From positions 1 through 64,000 of the forward strand of contig NZ_JABXKK010000100.1 in assembly GCF_017115045.1 (NCBI RefSeq): DNA of 64,000 nt, given 5' to 3'. The DNA is from Nostoc sp. NMS8 (lineage in GTDB: Bacteria > Cyanobacteriota > Cyanobacteriia > Cyanobacteriales > Nostocaceae). The notes under the pieces are model-generated. The model was given only the letters and a program-made list of their open reading frames with translations, did not search any database and was not told the origin of the DNA. Shown piece after piece: positions 7,745-17,122 of this stretch (the stretch's first letter is position 1; every line of letters starts with the position of its first letter). The translations under genes were made by a program, and so were the position numbers.

Positions 7745-9859
7745 TCAAAACGTAGAACTCAACCCAACTTGAAAAACCCTCCCTCCATCAGGATAACCAG
7801 GAAATAATTGGTATCTCTGGTTAAAAATATTATCCAGACTGCCTGTTAATATTAAGTTATCACTGAGAGAAACCCGCATTTTGAAATCAAAAGTAGTATA
7901 ACCAGACAAAAATTCTGTATTAGTATTGTTTGTGGGATATGCACCCAAAGAATGCATCAGTATTCCAGCATATAAACCTTGACGAGTTTCATAAGAAAGT
8001 CCTGCATTCAAACTATCTGCACCAGCAAACCGTAGTTCTTTATCAACTTCGGCAGAATTTGTACTTTTCAAAATCCGTGGATCATTTGCTGTATAACTAA
8101 CAAAAGTGTAGATATTCTTCGCTAGCTGCAAATTTAAAACTGCTTCGATTCCCGTAGTACGAACCTTACCAATATTTTCGTAAGTAGCTACCGGAACAGC
8201 AAAGTTATAGGCGATTAAATCTGATATTGTATTGTTGAAATATGTGAAGCGCAATAAACCAAAATTGCCTAACTTCTGGTCAATTCCGATATCATAACTA
8301 TCGCCTTTCTCTGGACGGAGATTAGGATTACCAACGTAACTACCACCATTCGCATATAAGCTGAAAAGATTCGGCGCACGGAAATTCTTGATATAGTTAG
8401 CTCTCAGGGTGGTAGAGTCTGTAAGTGCAAATTTTGCTCCTACACTTGGTGATGTAAAAGAGCCATTTGTCAAGCTGCTAAAATCTTGACGTAAACCTAA
8501 GTTAGCAGTGAAACCAGGGGTAAAGTTAATTTCATATCTAGCAAATAGCGCCCCTTGACTAATACTATCGTCGTAAGTGACTGTTTTTGTATTAGCAGAA
8601 AAGTCGAATGTACTATTAGTAGCTGATACATTGCGATAATCAAAGCCATAAACTAAGGTTTGATTATGAGCAAATTTCCAACTGTGTTGTGTTTGCAATC
8701 CATAAGAAGTCTGCCCATTATCATATCGTGCTTGGGATGAATTGCGACTATCATAACGAGTGTTAAGGAAATCTGCGTAAACTCTTGCTGTTAGTAGTGA
8801 ATCATCCCCACCTCCTAATTTTGAGTTCCAGGTTAAATCGGTGAGAACTTGGTCTGTGTATTTGCGATCGCTATTCGTCAATGAGTTAAAATAACCTTGA
8901 CCAAATAATGGTTCAGGAATGGGGACTCCTCCTGGTACTCCTTGGTCTTTACCTAAATATAGGGTTGAAAGGGTTACGGTGTTGCGTTTCCCTAAATCCG
9001 CCGACAACTTGACATTAAAGTTATTGTAGAGAGTATCATTATTTTCCCTGGTTCCCTTGAAATTCGCTTCTGGGATAGAAAAAGGATAGTTATTTTGGGC
9101 TTCGGTACGGTTGTAACCTACAACCCAACCAATATCCCCTATTTTACCGCTACTGTTGATAGTCTGTTGATTTAGTCCATACGCGCCAACGGTGACTCCC
9201 GCTTGTGTCGTCACTTTTTCTGTGGGACGACGAGTGATAATGTTAATCACTCCCCCAATTGCATCGGAACCATAAAGCGTAGAACCACCACCTGGTAATA
9301 CTTCGACTCTTTCAACGATATTGGTAGTAAATTCTGAAAGGTCAAAACCACCAGAACCCAAATCGTTAATTGGTCTACCATCAAGTAAAATCAAGACTTG
9401 TGCAGAGTTAGAACCCCGGATAAATTGACCGCTTAAGGCGTTTACTTCTGTGCCAACTGTACCATCAGGTAAGATACCTGGAAGGAATTTTAGCGCTTCT
9501 CTGACAGTTCTAGCACCCTGCGCTTCCATCTCTTCACCCGTAATCACATAAACCGGACGGGTGGAATCTTTTACTGTTCCTTCTCGGCGAAAGGGTGAGT
9601 AAACAGGTTCATTGAGTAGCTTGTCGATGACTGTTAGTTCAATATCAGGTTCTTCTGTGGACGCTGGGGTATTTTCAGGTGTCGTTTGTGCAACTGGTTG
9701 TAAGTATGAAGCAGAACTTTCATACTTGGGAAACTCAGATATCTGTTGAACTTGATTAGCAATGGCTACATTTCTTCCACATACCATTGTATAAATTGTG
9801 GTAAAAACGAAGATTTTTGAGAAAAATTCACAATAAGTAACTATACGGGAAGTGGACAT
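7745..9859 (-). CDS. btuB: TonB-dependent outer-membrane receptor (BtuB-like)
   Basis: A 704-residue receptor. After a signal region comes the plug domain: VYVITGEEMEAQGARTVREA, FIRGSNSAQVLILLDGRPIN, and RVEVLPGGGSTLYGSDAIGG with INIITRR. The rest is a beta-barrel ending in Phe (VGLSSTF), as needed for outer-membrane insertion. ATG 9859 is preferred because GAGGAG lies seven bases upstream; a start at 9886 has no such site. The leader between riboswitch and ATG is about 325 bases. It leads the corrinoid operon. Homologues also carry Fe-siderophores; the riboswitch favours corrinoid. Confidence 0.9.
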   Translation of the reverse strand: MSTSRIVTYCEFFSKIFVFTTIYTMVCGRNVAIANQVQQISEFPKYESSASYLQPVAQTTPENTPASTEEPDIELTVIDKLLNEPVYSPFRREGTVKDSTRPVYVITGEEMEAQGARTVREALKFLPGILPDGTVGTEVNALSGQFIRGSNSAQVLILLDGRPINDLGSGGFDLSEFTTNIVERVEVLPGGGSTLYGSDAIGGVINIITRRPTEKVTTQAGVTVGAYGLNQQTINSSGKIGDIGWVVGYNRTEAQNNYPFSIPEANFKGTRENNDTLYNNFNVKLSADLGKRNTVTLSTLYLGKDQGVPGGVPIPEPLFGQGYFNSLTNSDRKYTDQVLTDLTWNSKLGGGDDSLLTARVYADFLNTRYDSRNSSQARYDNGQTSYGLQTQHSWKFAHNQTLVYGFDYRNVSATNSTFDFSANTKTVTYDDSISQGALFARYEINFTPGFTANLGLRQDFSSLTNGSFTSPSVGAKFALTDSTTLRANYIKNFRAPNLFSLYANGGSYVGNPNLRPEKGDSYDIGIDQKLGNFGLLRFTYFNNTISDLIAYNFAVPVATYENIGKVRTTGIEAVLNLQLAKNIYTFVSYTANDPRILKSTNSAEVDKELRFAGADSLNAGLSYETRQGLYAGILMHSLGAYPTNNTNTEFLSGYTTFDFKMRVSLSDNLILTGSLDNIFNQRYQLFPGYPDGGRVFQVGLSSTF

Positions 9860-10179
9860 GAAACTCCTCGTTTTCAGTAAATGCAAGTATTTATTTGTGC
9901 TATGAGTTTTTCAGATTTAGGTTTCAACTAGCTTGCTACAATGCATTGCCATACCTAAATCATGGTGGATACATATTTGGATAGCAAAAAAGACTTTGTG
10001 GTATTCCTTATGGATACCCAAATTTCTATAGAACAACCCAAAATTGACTGTTGTTACTAACAGCGAAGCGAATTAGTAAAACTTGCACAGGGTACTGTCT
10101 TAAAATAGTATCTGTACCCATGAAATTCTGTAATCAAATGTATCATCTGTGCCTCGCAGATAAATGTTTTGTGTCTAGA
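9860..10179 (-). promoter_or_regulatory. Long leader between riboswitch and btuB
   Basis: About 320 gene-free bases separate the aptamer from the btuB start. The expression platform must lie here. I could not identify a clear terminator or ribosome-binding-site sequestering helix by eye. Confidence 0.4.
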
Positions 10180-10306
10180 GTGAGTCGGCGGGCATTCTGA
10201 CTAAGAGACACGTTCTATTCGTCTCATTACAGCTGCGGGACAGCGCCGGATTTACACCGAACTTTCCCCCTTGCGCCTGATGGCTGCTCACCATCAGAAC
10301 CGACAG
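10180..10306 (-). promoter_or_regulatory. Cobalamin riboswitch of the btu operon
   Basis: Read on the minus strand it gives GTCGGTTCTGATGG, GAGCAGCCATC, GGGGGAAAGTTCGGTGTAAA, TCCGGCGCTGTCCCGCAGCT and the closing AGTCAGAATGCCCGCCGAC. The closing GCCGAC pairs with the opening GTCGGT, so P1 is intact here, unlike in the plus-strand copy at 2870. High cobalamin should switch off the receptor-transporter operon. Confidence 0.95.
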
Positions 10307-11333
10307 TTATGTGTCACACTACCATAGTTATTGTGTATATGTAAATTCAGTCGATAACAATTTTGATTCTCCATATTACTTACTGGATATGGAATTATAC
10401 TTGTGTTACAGATAACACGCATAAAGTAAATCCCCTAACTGTTAGTAAAGGGGACTTTGGGGACATTGTAGATTTAATTTCGTCAGGTGTCTTACGTTCC
10501 TGACGTATTTTTGGAGAGGCAGTGCGTTGCGAGGGTTCCTTCCGTTGTAGCGACTGCCGTTTTTAAATGTAGCTTTTAGAGAAGATGATTATCGATTAAC
10601 TTATTTTTTTCAGACATTAAGCTAATTAGAATCTTGATTAAACCTCCAATTATCCAGAAATTAATGAATATGCCTATTTCAACTCAATCAATAAAATTTA
10701 CCAAATGTTCAATCTCTTCCGATTAAGCAATCATCTTTAACCCAGATTATCTAGAACCAATATAAATAAGTCTGTCTATTTTATAATGAGAATTTTACAA
10801 ATGTCAAAAGACAGACTGTCATTCTTTTCTATGACATTTAGTCAAACTAAAAAATCTAGGAAAAAGTTAAAAAATATCCAGATAAATCTTTATTAAATAC
10901 ATTATTTGAAGAATATATTTGTTAACTTTAGCTAAGTGCAGGATATTTGCATCAATGGAGGAGAGGGGAAGGGAGGGCATTCGTGAAAATTTAAGATAAA
11001 GTGCCTTTTGTAAACTAGTCAAAATACTTAAAATAACCTTAGTAAGAATTTTGATAGATCCTTTGCTGGTTCTAAAATGAAATTGGACTTCATCGCTGAC
11101 ACGCCCTAGCTTATGCAAGACTTTAGACAAGAATTTGACTACTCCTAAATCTTGATTCTCTTTTGCACCAAAGTGCCTCCTCCCCCACCTCTGCTACGAT
11201 TATCATTTTTATTTAAAAACTTTTGAGTATTTTAGCTGATTGACAAAATGTACTTTTTCTTAAACTCTCACAGATGGCTATGACCCAAAGATGCTGTGCA
11301 AGTCAAGATTTAAACGAATTCAGAGGTTAGTTC
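10307..11333. other. 1 kb gene-poor spacer upstream of cydA
   Basis: AT-rich and without a convincing gene. It holds a terminator-like hairpin (CGTCAGG/CCTGACG, 10481-10505, followed by TATTTTT), then an imperfect palindrome at 10518-10558 (GGCAGTGCGTTG..GTAGCGACTGCC) of the kind scattered through cyanobacterial spacers. A short frame at 10867-11130 starts only at TTG and has no coding character. Confidence 0.5.
10481..10512 (+). terminator. Orphan terminator-like hairpin
   Basis: CGTCAGG (10481-10487) and CCTGACG (10499-10505) form a seven-base stem followed by TATTTTT. No plus-strand gene lies upstream, so it either ends an unannotated transcript or is part of a spacer repeat. Confidence 0.4.
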
Positions 11334-12776
11334 ATGGATTTTCTATCGGATACCGTTGCCCTGTCGCGGATGCAGTTTGCACTGACGGCGATCTTTCACA
11401 TGCTATGGCCTGTTCTCACCACTGGGATGGGGATTTATCTAGTCATCGTTGAAGGAATGTGGCTCAAAACACGCAATCCCGATTACTACCACCATGCTCG
11501 TTTCTGGGCAAAGCTATATGTGTTGAATTTCGGCATTGGTGTAGCATCCGGCTTACCGATGGAGTTTCAATTTGGCACGAACTGGGCGCCATTTTCTGAA
11601 GCGGTAGGCGACTTTTTTGGCAGCATTTTAGGCTTTGAGGCTTCGATGGCATTCATGCTAGAAGCCGGATTTTTGGGGATTATGCTGTTTGGCTGGGAAC
11701 GAGTAAACTCAGTCATTCACTATTTCGCGACAATTATGGTTGCCTTTGGTGCAAACCTATCTACCTTCTGGATTTTAGCGGCAAATTCTTGGTTACAGAC
11801 CCCAGCAGGTGGGGAAATAGTGAACGGAAAGTTTGTTGTCGATGATTACTTTCAGGCAATCTTAAATCCCTTCATGCTCAACAGCGTCTCGCACATGTTT
11901 TTGGCGACGCTGGAAACTTCTCTGTTTGTAATTGGAGGAATTAGCGCCTGGTATATTCTCAATAACCGTCATGAGGCTTTCTTTGGGCGATCGCTCAAAA
12001 TTGTCTTGGCAATTGCGATCGCAGTCACCCCATTACAAATCTATGTCGGACACCTCAGCGCCGAGCAGGTAGCTGATTATCAGCCTACCAAACTTGCGGC
12101 GATGGAAGCCAAGTGGGAAACCTCTCCAGCAGGTCTTCCTGCGCCCTGGAGTGTGGTGGCATTACCCAATAATCAGACGGAACAAAATGACTGGGAAATC
12201 TCAATTCCCAACGGCTTAGGCTACATTTTAGAATTCAAACAGAACCTCTCTAAACCCGTTCTTGGATTGAAACATTGGCAGCCTGAAGATCGCCCCCGGA
12301 TGGTGGGTTTGATTTATTATGCCTTCCGTATTATGAGCGGTATTGGCTTCTTCATGGCTGGATTGATAGGACTTAGTGTGATTCAGTGGTTACGGGGCAA
12401 ACTCTCACCAGAAGCGATCGCCGAGCAAAAATGGCTACTGCGAATCTGGGTTTTGGCGGCTCCATTGGGCTATATCGCCGTCGAATCAGGCTGGATTGTG
12501 CGTTGTGTTGGGCGGCAACCTTGGGTAGTCTACGGGCAAATTCGCACAGCAGACGGAGTTTCTCACCTACCTGCTAGTGAGGTCTTAACATCTCTGCTAA
12601 TTTTTGCTGGAATTTATACAGCCCTGTTTATTTGTGCTTTATTCTTTGGTAGTCGGATCATTCGTCAAGGCCCGAACCTAGAGCTTCCGATTCCAGGCAT
12701 TGACATGCAAGCTGCCGCAGAAACTACTCCGGCTGAATTTGTTCCAGATCAACGTCCTATCGAAGCAGAGCAATGA
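11334..12776 (+). CDS. cydA: Cytochrome bd-type quinol oxidase subunit I
   Basis: A 480-residue membrane protein beginning MDFLSDTVALSRMQFALTAI followed by FH; that His (residue 22) is the expected haem ligand. The conserved VEGMWLKTRNPDYYHHARFW stretch (quoted in part) and GRQPWVVYGQIRTADGVS are typical of subunit I, and the short Q-loop is like that of cyanide-insensitive (CIO) members. It oxidises quinol and reduces oxygen to water in the thylakoid or plasma membrane without pumping protons. ATG has AGAGG upstream. It is followed 118 bases later by cydB. Confidence 0.95.
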   Translation: MDFLSDTVALSRMQFALTAIFHMLWPVLTTGMGIYLVIVEGMWLKTRNPDYYHHARFWAKLYVLNFGIGVASGLPMEFQFGTNWAPFSEAVGDFFGSILGFEASMAFMLEAGFLGIMLFGWERVNSVIHYFATIMVAFGANLSTFWILAANSWLQTPAGGEIVNGKFVVDDYFQAILNPFMLNSVSHMFLATLETSLFVIGGISAWYILNNRHEAFFGRSLKIVLAIAIAVTPLQIYVGHLSAEQVADYQPTKLAAMEAKWETSPAGLPAPWSVVALPNNQTEQNDWEISIPNGLGYILEFKQNLSKPVLGLKHWQPEDRPRMVGLIYYAFRIMSGIGFFMAGLIGLSVIQWLRGKLSPEAIAEQKWLLRIWVLAAPLGYIAVESGWIVRCVGRQPWVVYGQIRTADGVSHLPASEVLTSLLIFAGIYTALFICALFFGSRIIRQGPNLELPIPGIDMQAAAETTPAEFVPDQRPIEAEQ

Positions 12777-12894
12777 AACCAATTCGCAATGGGCTAACGC
12801 CCCGCTCCGCTAACGCAATTCGCAATGAAGATTGCTGTTAGCGGATAGCTAGGGTTTAGCCCGTGCTGAGTATGGTAAATCAATAGGTAACTAT
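12777..12894. repeat. Repeat-filled spacer between cydA and cydB
   Basis: Contains GCTAACGCCCCGCTCCGCTA and two copies of AATTCGCAATG. It looks like a spacer repeat inserted inside the cydAB operon. Confidence 0.5.
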
Positions 12895-13908
12895 ATGGAG
12901 AATCTAGAACACTTTCTAGCACAAGTTTGGTTTGTCATTTTGGCTCTGTTTTTATTTCTCTACGTCATGTTAGACGGGTTTGATCTAGGCGTAGGTATCC
13001 TATCGCTAACCAGTTCCAATGACGACCGACGCGACATCTTAATGACGAGTTTGGGTAATATTTGGGATGCTAATGAAACCTGGTTAGTGTTAATGGGGGG
13101 TGCGTTGTTTGGAGCATTTCCTCTCGCTTATGGCACCATTCTGAATGCGCTCTACATTCCCATTTTTGGCATGATCTTTGGCTTGATTTTTCGGGCTGTG
13201 GCCTTTGAGTTTCGAGAGCATTCTACAAACAAAGTATTTTGGAATGTGGCGTTTGGAGTCGGTAGTTTCATGGCGGCGCTATTTCAAGGGTTTGCCTTGG
13301 GCACCATTTTAGAAGGCATTAAGGTGGATGAAGCGGGTCACTTTATCGGCAGTATGTGGGATTGGCTTGATTGGCGATCGCTCTTAGTTGCCTTGACATT
13401 GATCCAGGGGTATGTGTTAATTGGCTCCACCTATCTCATCTTGAAAACTGAGGGAGAACTACAAACATCCCATTACCGCACAGCAAAAATCGCTGCCTGG
13501 ACAACGCTTGTAGGTGCAATCTTAATCACGATTGCGACTCCTGTTGTGTATGAAAATGCCAGGGCAAAGTTATTTCATCAGCCAGAAGTGTATCTATTTT
13601 CAATCATTCCAGTGTTAGGTGTGCTGCTGATTGGGTTATTGATTCAAAGCCTGAACCGCAAAGCAGAAACAACTCCCCTAGTTTGGACAGTACTACTTTT
13701 TCTACTTACCTTTGTGGGGTTGGGATTAGTTGTTTTTCCCTATATCATCCCCCCAGGCATCACCATTTATCAGGCAGCCGCAGCACCTAGTGCGTTAGTG
13801 TTCATGATTATTTTCATTGGATTTCTGATTCCCATTATGTTGTTCTACAACATCTACAATTACATTGTGTTTCGAGGGAAAGTTGCAGATACACATTATG
13901 GAGAATAG
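12895..13908 (+). CDS. cydB: Cytochrome bd-type quinol oxidase subunit II
   Basis: A 337-residue polytopic partner of CydA. It shows the family's early MLDGFDLGVGIL and the following NIWDANETWLVLMGGALFGA, which lines the quinol and haem region. The length fits the family. It is downstream of cydA in the same direction and should be co-transcribed despite the 118-base repeat-bearing gap. No CydX-like small subunit was seen. A weak hairpin (AGGGTT/AACCCT, 13945-13960) follows. Confidence 0.95.
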   Translation: MENLEHFLAQVWFVILALFLFLYVMLDGFDLGVGILSLTSSNDDRRDILMTSLGNIWDANETWLVLMGGALFGAFPLAYGTILNALYIPIFGMIFGLIFRAVAFEFREHSTNKVFWNVAFGVGSFMAALFQGFALGTILEGIKVDEAGHFIGSMWDWLDWRSLLVALTLIQGYVLIGSTYLILKTEGELQTSHYRTAKIAAWTTLVGAILITIATPVVYENARAKLFHQPEVYLFSIIPVLGVLLIGLLIQSLNRKAETTPLVWTVLLFLLTFVGLGLVVFPYIIPPGITIYQAAAAPSALVFMIIFIGFLIPIMLFYNIYNYIVFRGKVADTHYGE

Positions 13909-14242
13909 GTAATACCAATTTGAGAAATAATTATCGTAAATTAAAGGGTTTAAAAACCCTACATCTTACTTCTTAATTCCGCCTTACGGTACTAGAAAAT
14001 GCAGCTATAGAGACAAAAACCGCCGACTTGGGTTAAAAATCCTTGATTTTCTTTTAGTCCACGGAGGTGGACTATGTTTGTGTAGTAGCGAATTCCATTT
14101 GCTCAATACCTTCCAAACTTTCAGTATAAAAAAAGCTGCTAATAACCGATTACCAGTAAGGCTTTTAGTAATAAAAGTAAGCTAAACTCTTATAGCCAAG
14201 TATTGCCTAAAAATATTTCATAATTGAAGGGAGAAAATCCCA
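13909..14242. other. Spacer between cydB and acnB
   Basis: Holds the weak hairpin at 13945-13960 and a spacer repeat with AGTCCACGGAGGTGGACT near 14057, a relative of the element at 36225-36310. No gene seen. Confidence 0.45.
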
Positions 14243-14257
14243 ATGGAGAAGATAAAA

Positions 14258-16918
14258 ATGCTAGAACAATATCGTAAACACCTTGCCGAAAGAGCAGCAC
14301 TCGGTATTCCCCCCTTACCATTGGATGCGAAGCAAACCTCAGAATTATGTGAATTACTGAAAAATCCGCCCAAGGGTCAAGAGGAGATATTATTGCATTT
14401 ATTGAGCGATCGCGTTTCTCCTGGTGTCGATCCAGCAGCTTATGTCAAAGCTGGATTTCTCACCGCCATTGCCAAGGAAGAAATCACCAGTCCATTGATT
14501 GCGCCCATAGAAGCAGTGCAATTGCTGGGCACAATGATCGGTGGTTATAACGTGCAATCTTTAATCGATTTGCTGCAATTGCCCACTGTATCCCTCTCCG
14601 ACTCATCCGAAACACCTCTGGTAATGGGTGGACAAGGAAAGGAACCCATTTCCGCCTACGCCGCCAACGCCTTAAGCAAAATCCTGTTGGTGTATGACGC
14701 TTACCATGATGTTTTAGAGTTGTCTAAAACCAATCCTTTCGCCAAACGGGTGGTTGACTCTTGGGCGGAAGCTGAATGGTTTACCATGCGCCCCACAGTC
14801 CCAGAAGCGATTACTGTCACCGTTTTTAAAGTTCCTGGCGAAACCAATACCGACGATTTATCCCCCGCCCAAAGCGCCACAACTCGCCCAGATATTCCCT
14901 TACACGCCTTAGTGATGCTAGAGTCACGGCAACCGGGAAGCTTACAAACCATTGTCGAGTTGAAGAAAAAAGGCCATCCTGTAGCTTACGTGGGGGATGT
15001 AGTTGGTACAGGTTCCTCGCGGAAATCTGCCATCAACTCCGTGTTGTGGCATACAGGAAATAATATACCTTTTGTGCCAAACAAACGCGCTGGGGGTTAT
15101 GTTTTAGGTGGTGCGATCGCGCCAATCTTCTTTAACACAGCAGAAGATGCTGGTGCTTTGCCTATTCAGTGCGATGTCACCAAACTCGAAACCGGCATGG
15201 TAATTACCATCCATCCCTACAAAGGTGAAATCACCAACGAATCAGGCGAAGTCATTTCCACCTTTGACCTTAAACCTGATACTATCCTCGATGAAGTCCG
15301 CGCAGGTGGACGCATCCCCCTACTTATCGGGCGTACCCTCACCGACAAAACCCGTCTTGCACTTGGTTTAGAACCCAGCAACGTTTTCACCCGTCCCAAG
15401 CAAGCCTTTGATACAGGGAAAGGCTACACCCTAGCACAGAAAATGGTAGGTAAAGCTTGCGGATTACCTGGTGTGCGTCCCGGCACATCCTGCGAACCTA
15501 TTATTACTACCGTTGGTTCTCAGGATACCACAGGCCCCATGACCCGCGACGAATTGACAGAACTAGCTTGTCTTGGTTTCAGTGCAGACTTAGTAATCCA
15601 AAGTTTCTGCCATACTGTTGCTTATCCCAAACCAGTAGACATTAAAACTCATCACGAACTCCCCGATTTCTTTGCCTCTCGTGGCGGTGTTGCCCTCCGT
15701 CCCGGTGATGGTATCATCCACTCTTGGTTAAATCGGATGCTGCTACCCGACACCGTGGGAACTGGCGGCGACTCTCACACCCGCTTCCCCTTGGGTATTT
15801 CCTTCCCCGCCGGTTCTGGGTTGGTAGCCTTTGCAGCCGCCTTGGGTGTCATGCCTTTAGATATGCCAGAGTCAGTTTTGGTAAGATTTAAAGGAGAATT
15901 GCAACCAGGTGTTACCTTGCGAGATGTCGTGAATGCTATTCCCTACGTGGCAATTCAAAAAGGTTTGCTGACAGTAGAGAAACAGAATAAGAAAAACATC
16001 TTCTCTGGGCGAATTTTAGAAATAGAAGGTTTGCCAGATTTAAAAGTTGAACAAGCCTTTGAACTCACTGATGCAAGTGCTGAACGTTCTTGTGCCGGAT
16101 GCACAATTAAGCTGAGTGTAGAGACAATTTCTGAATATCTGCGTTCTAACATCGCATTGCTGAAAAATATGATCGCACGAGGCTATAACGATCCGCGTAC
16201 CATGCTGCGCCGTGTGGCCAAGATGGAAGAATGGTTAGCAAATCCCGTGTTATTAGAAGGCGATGCCGATGCGGAGTATGCCGAAATAATTGAAATTGAT
16301 TTGAACGAAATCAAAGAACCAATTGTTGCTGCTCCCAATGACCCCGATAATGTTAAGTTATTATCGGAAGTTGCTAACGATCCAGTGCAAGAAGTATTCC
16401 TTGGTTCTTGTATGACGAATATTGGTCATTATCGGGCAACAGCCAAAGTTTTGGAAGGTGCAGGTGAAGTGAAAACTCGCCTGTGGATAGCACCACCAAC
16501 GCGCATGGATGAACACCAATTAAAAGAAGAAGGTGTATACAGCATTTTTGGCGCTGCGGGTGCGCGTACAGAAATGCCAGGATGCAGTTTGTGCATGGGT
16601 AATCAGGCGCGAGTTGCTGATGGCACAACAGTATTTTCTACCTCAACCCGCAACTTCAATAATCGCATGGGTAAAGATGCGCGAGTGTATCTTGGTTCAG
16701 CAGAATTAGCCGCAGTTTGTGCGCTACTGGGACGACTTCCGACAGTACAGGAATATTTGGATATTGTGGCGAGTAAAATTCATCCTTTTGCCAATGATTT
16801 GTATCGGTATTTGAACTTCGATCAAATCGCCGGTTTTGAGGATGAAGGGCGTGTGATTGCCTTGGAAGATATGCCGAGGCTTGAGGATATTTTGGGTATG
16901 CCGACTGCCGCAAGGTAG
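14258..16918 (+). CDS. acnB: Bifunctional aconitate hydratase 2/2-methylisocitrate dehydratase
   Basis: An aconitase of the B type, isomerising citrate and isocitrate in the cytoplasm. The start at MLEQYRKHLAERAALGI matches AcnB proteins; a further ATG at 14243 would add five residues, and both have purine-rich leaders. The domain order is HEAT-like N-domain, swivel domain, then the Fe-S core. Cluster cysteines are visible in GSCMTNIGHYRA and CSLCMGNQ near the C-terminus. Length (886 residues) is normal. A clear terminator follows at 16921-16953, so it is monocistronic. It supplies 2-oxoglutarate for nitrogen assimilation. Confidence 0.96.
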   Translation: MLEQYRKHLAERAALGIPPLPLDAKQTSELCELLKNPPKGQEEILLHLLSDRVSPGVDPAAYVKAGFLTAIAKEEITSPLIAPIEAVQLLGTMIGGYNVQSLIDLLQLPTVSLSDSSETPLVMGGQGKEPISAYAANALSKILLVYDAYHDVLELSKTNPFAKRVVDSWAEAEWFTMRPTVPEAITVTVFKVPGETNTDDLSPAQSATTRPDIPLHALVMLESRQPGSLQTIVELKKKGHPVAYVGDVVGTGSSRKSAINSVLWHTGNNIPFVPNKRAGGYVLGGAIAPIFFNTAEDAGALPIQCDVTKLETGMVITIHPYKGEITNESGEVISTFDLKPDTILDEVRAGGRIPLLIGRTLTDKTRLALGLEPSNVFTRPKQAFDTGKGYTLAQKMVGKACGLPGVRPGTSCEPIITTVGSQDTTGPMTRDELTELACLGFSADLVIQSFCHTVAYPKPVDIKTHHELPDFFASRGGVALRPGDGIIHSWLNRMLLPDTVGTGGDSHTRFPLGISFPAGSGLVAFAAALGVMPLDMPESVLVRFKGELQPGVTLRDVVNAIPYVAIQKGLLTVEKQNKKNIFSGRILEIEGLPDLKVEQAFELTDASAERSCAGCTIKLSVETISEYLRSNIALLKNMIARGYNDPRTMLRRVAKMEEWLANPVLLEGDADAEYAEIIEIDLNEIKEPIVAAPNDPDNVKLLSEVANDPVQEVFLGSCMTNIGHYRATAKVLEGAGEVKTRLWIAPPTRMDEHQLKEEGVYSIFGAAGARTEMPGCSLCMGNQARVADGTTVFSTSTRNFNNRMGKDARVYLGSAELAAVCALLGRLPTVQEYLDIVASKIHPFANDLYRYLNFDQIAGFEDEGRVIALEDMPRLEDILGMPTAAR

Positions 16919-16920
16919 GT

Positions 16921-16955
16921 AATTATTAGGTGGGCAATGCTCACCTAATAATTTT
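16921..16955 (+). terminator. Rho-independent terminator of acnB
   Basis: AATTATTAGGTG (16921-16932) pairs with CACCTAATAATT (16942-16953) to give a perfect 12-base stem, ending in a short T-run. It starts three bases after the acnB stop. Confidence 0.85.
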
Positions 16956-17122
16956 GATACAGTGTTAAGCATCTAAATCTAAGTTTGAAAAGTGAGATTA
17001 AAATGTTCTATGTATTACAGCAGTTTTCATATATTTGAACCATATCTGTCGTAAAGGCACAGCATTGCTGTACCCCTACCACGTAGTCTATTTACCTTAA
17101 AATAGTTGTAATACCTAAAAAG

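Noticed and set aside
10867..11130. 87-codon minus-strand frame in the spacer before cydA
   Set aside because: Starts only at TTG, has no ribosome binding site, AT-rich composition and no domain-like pattern.
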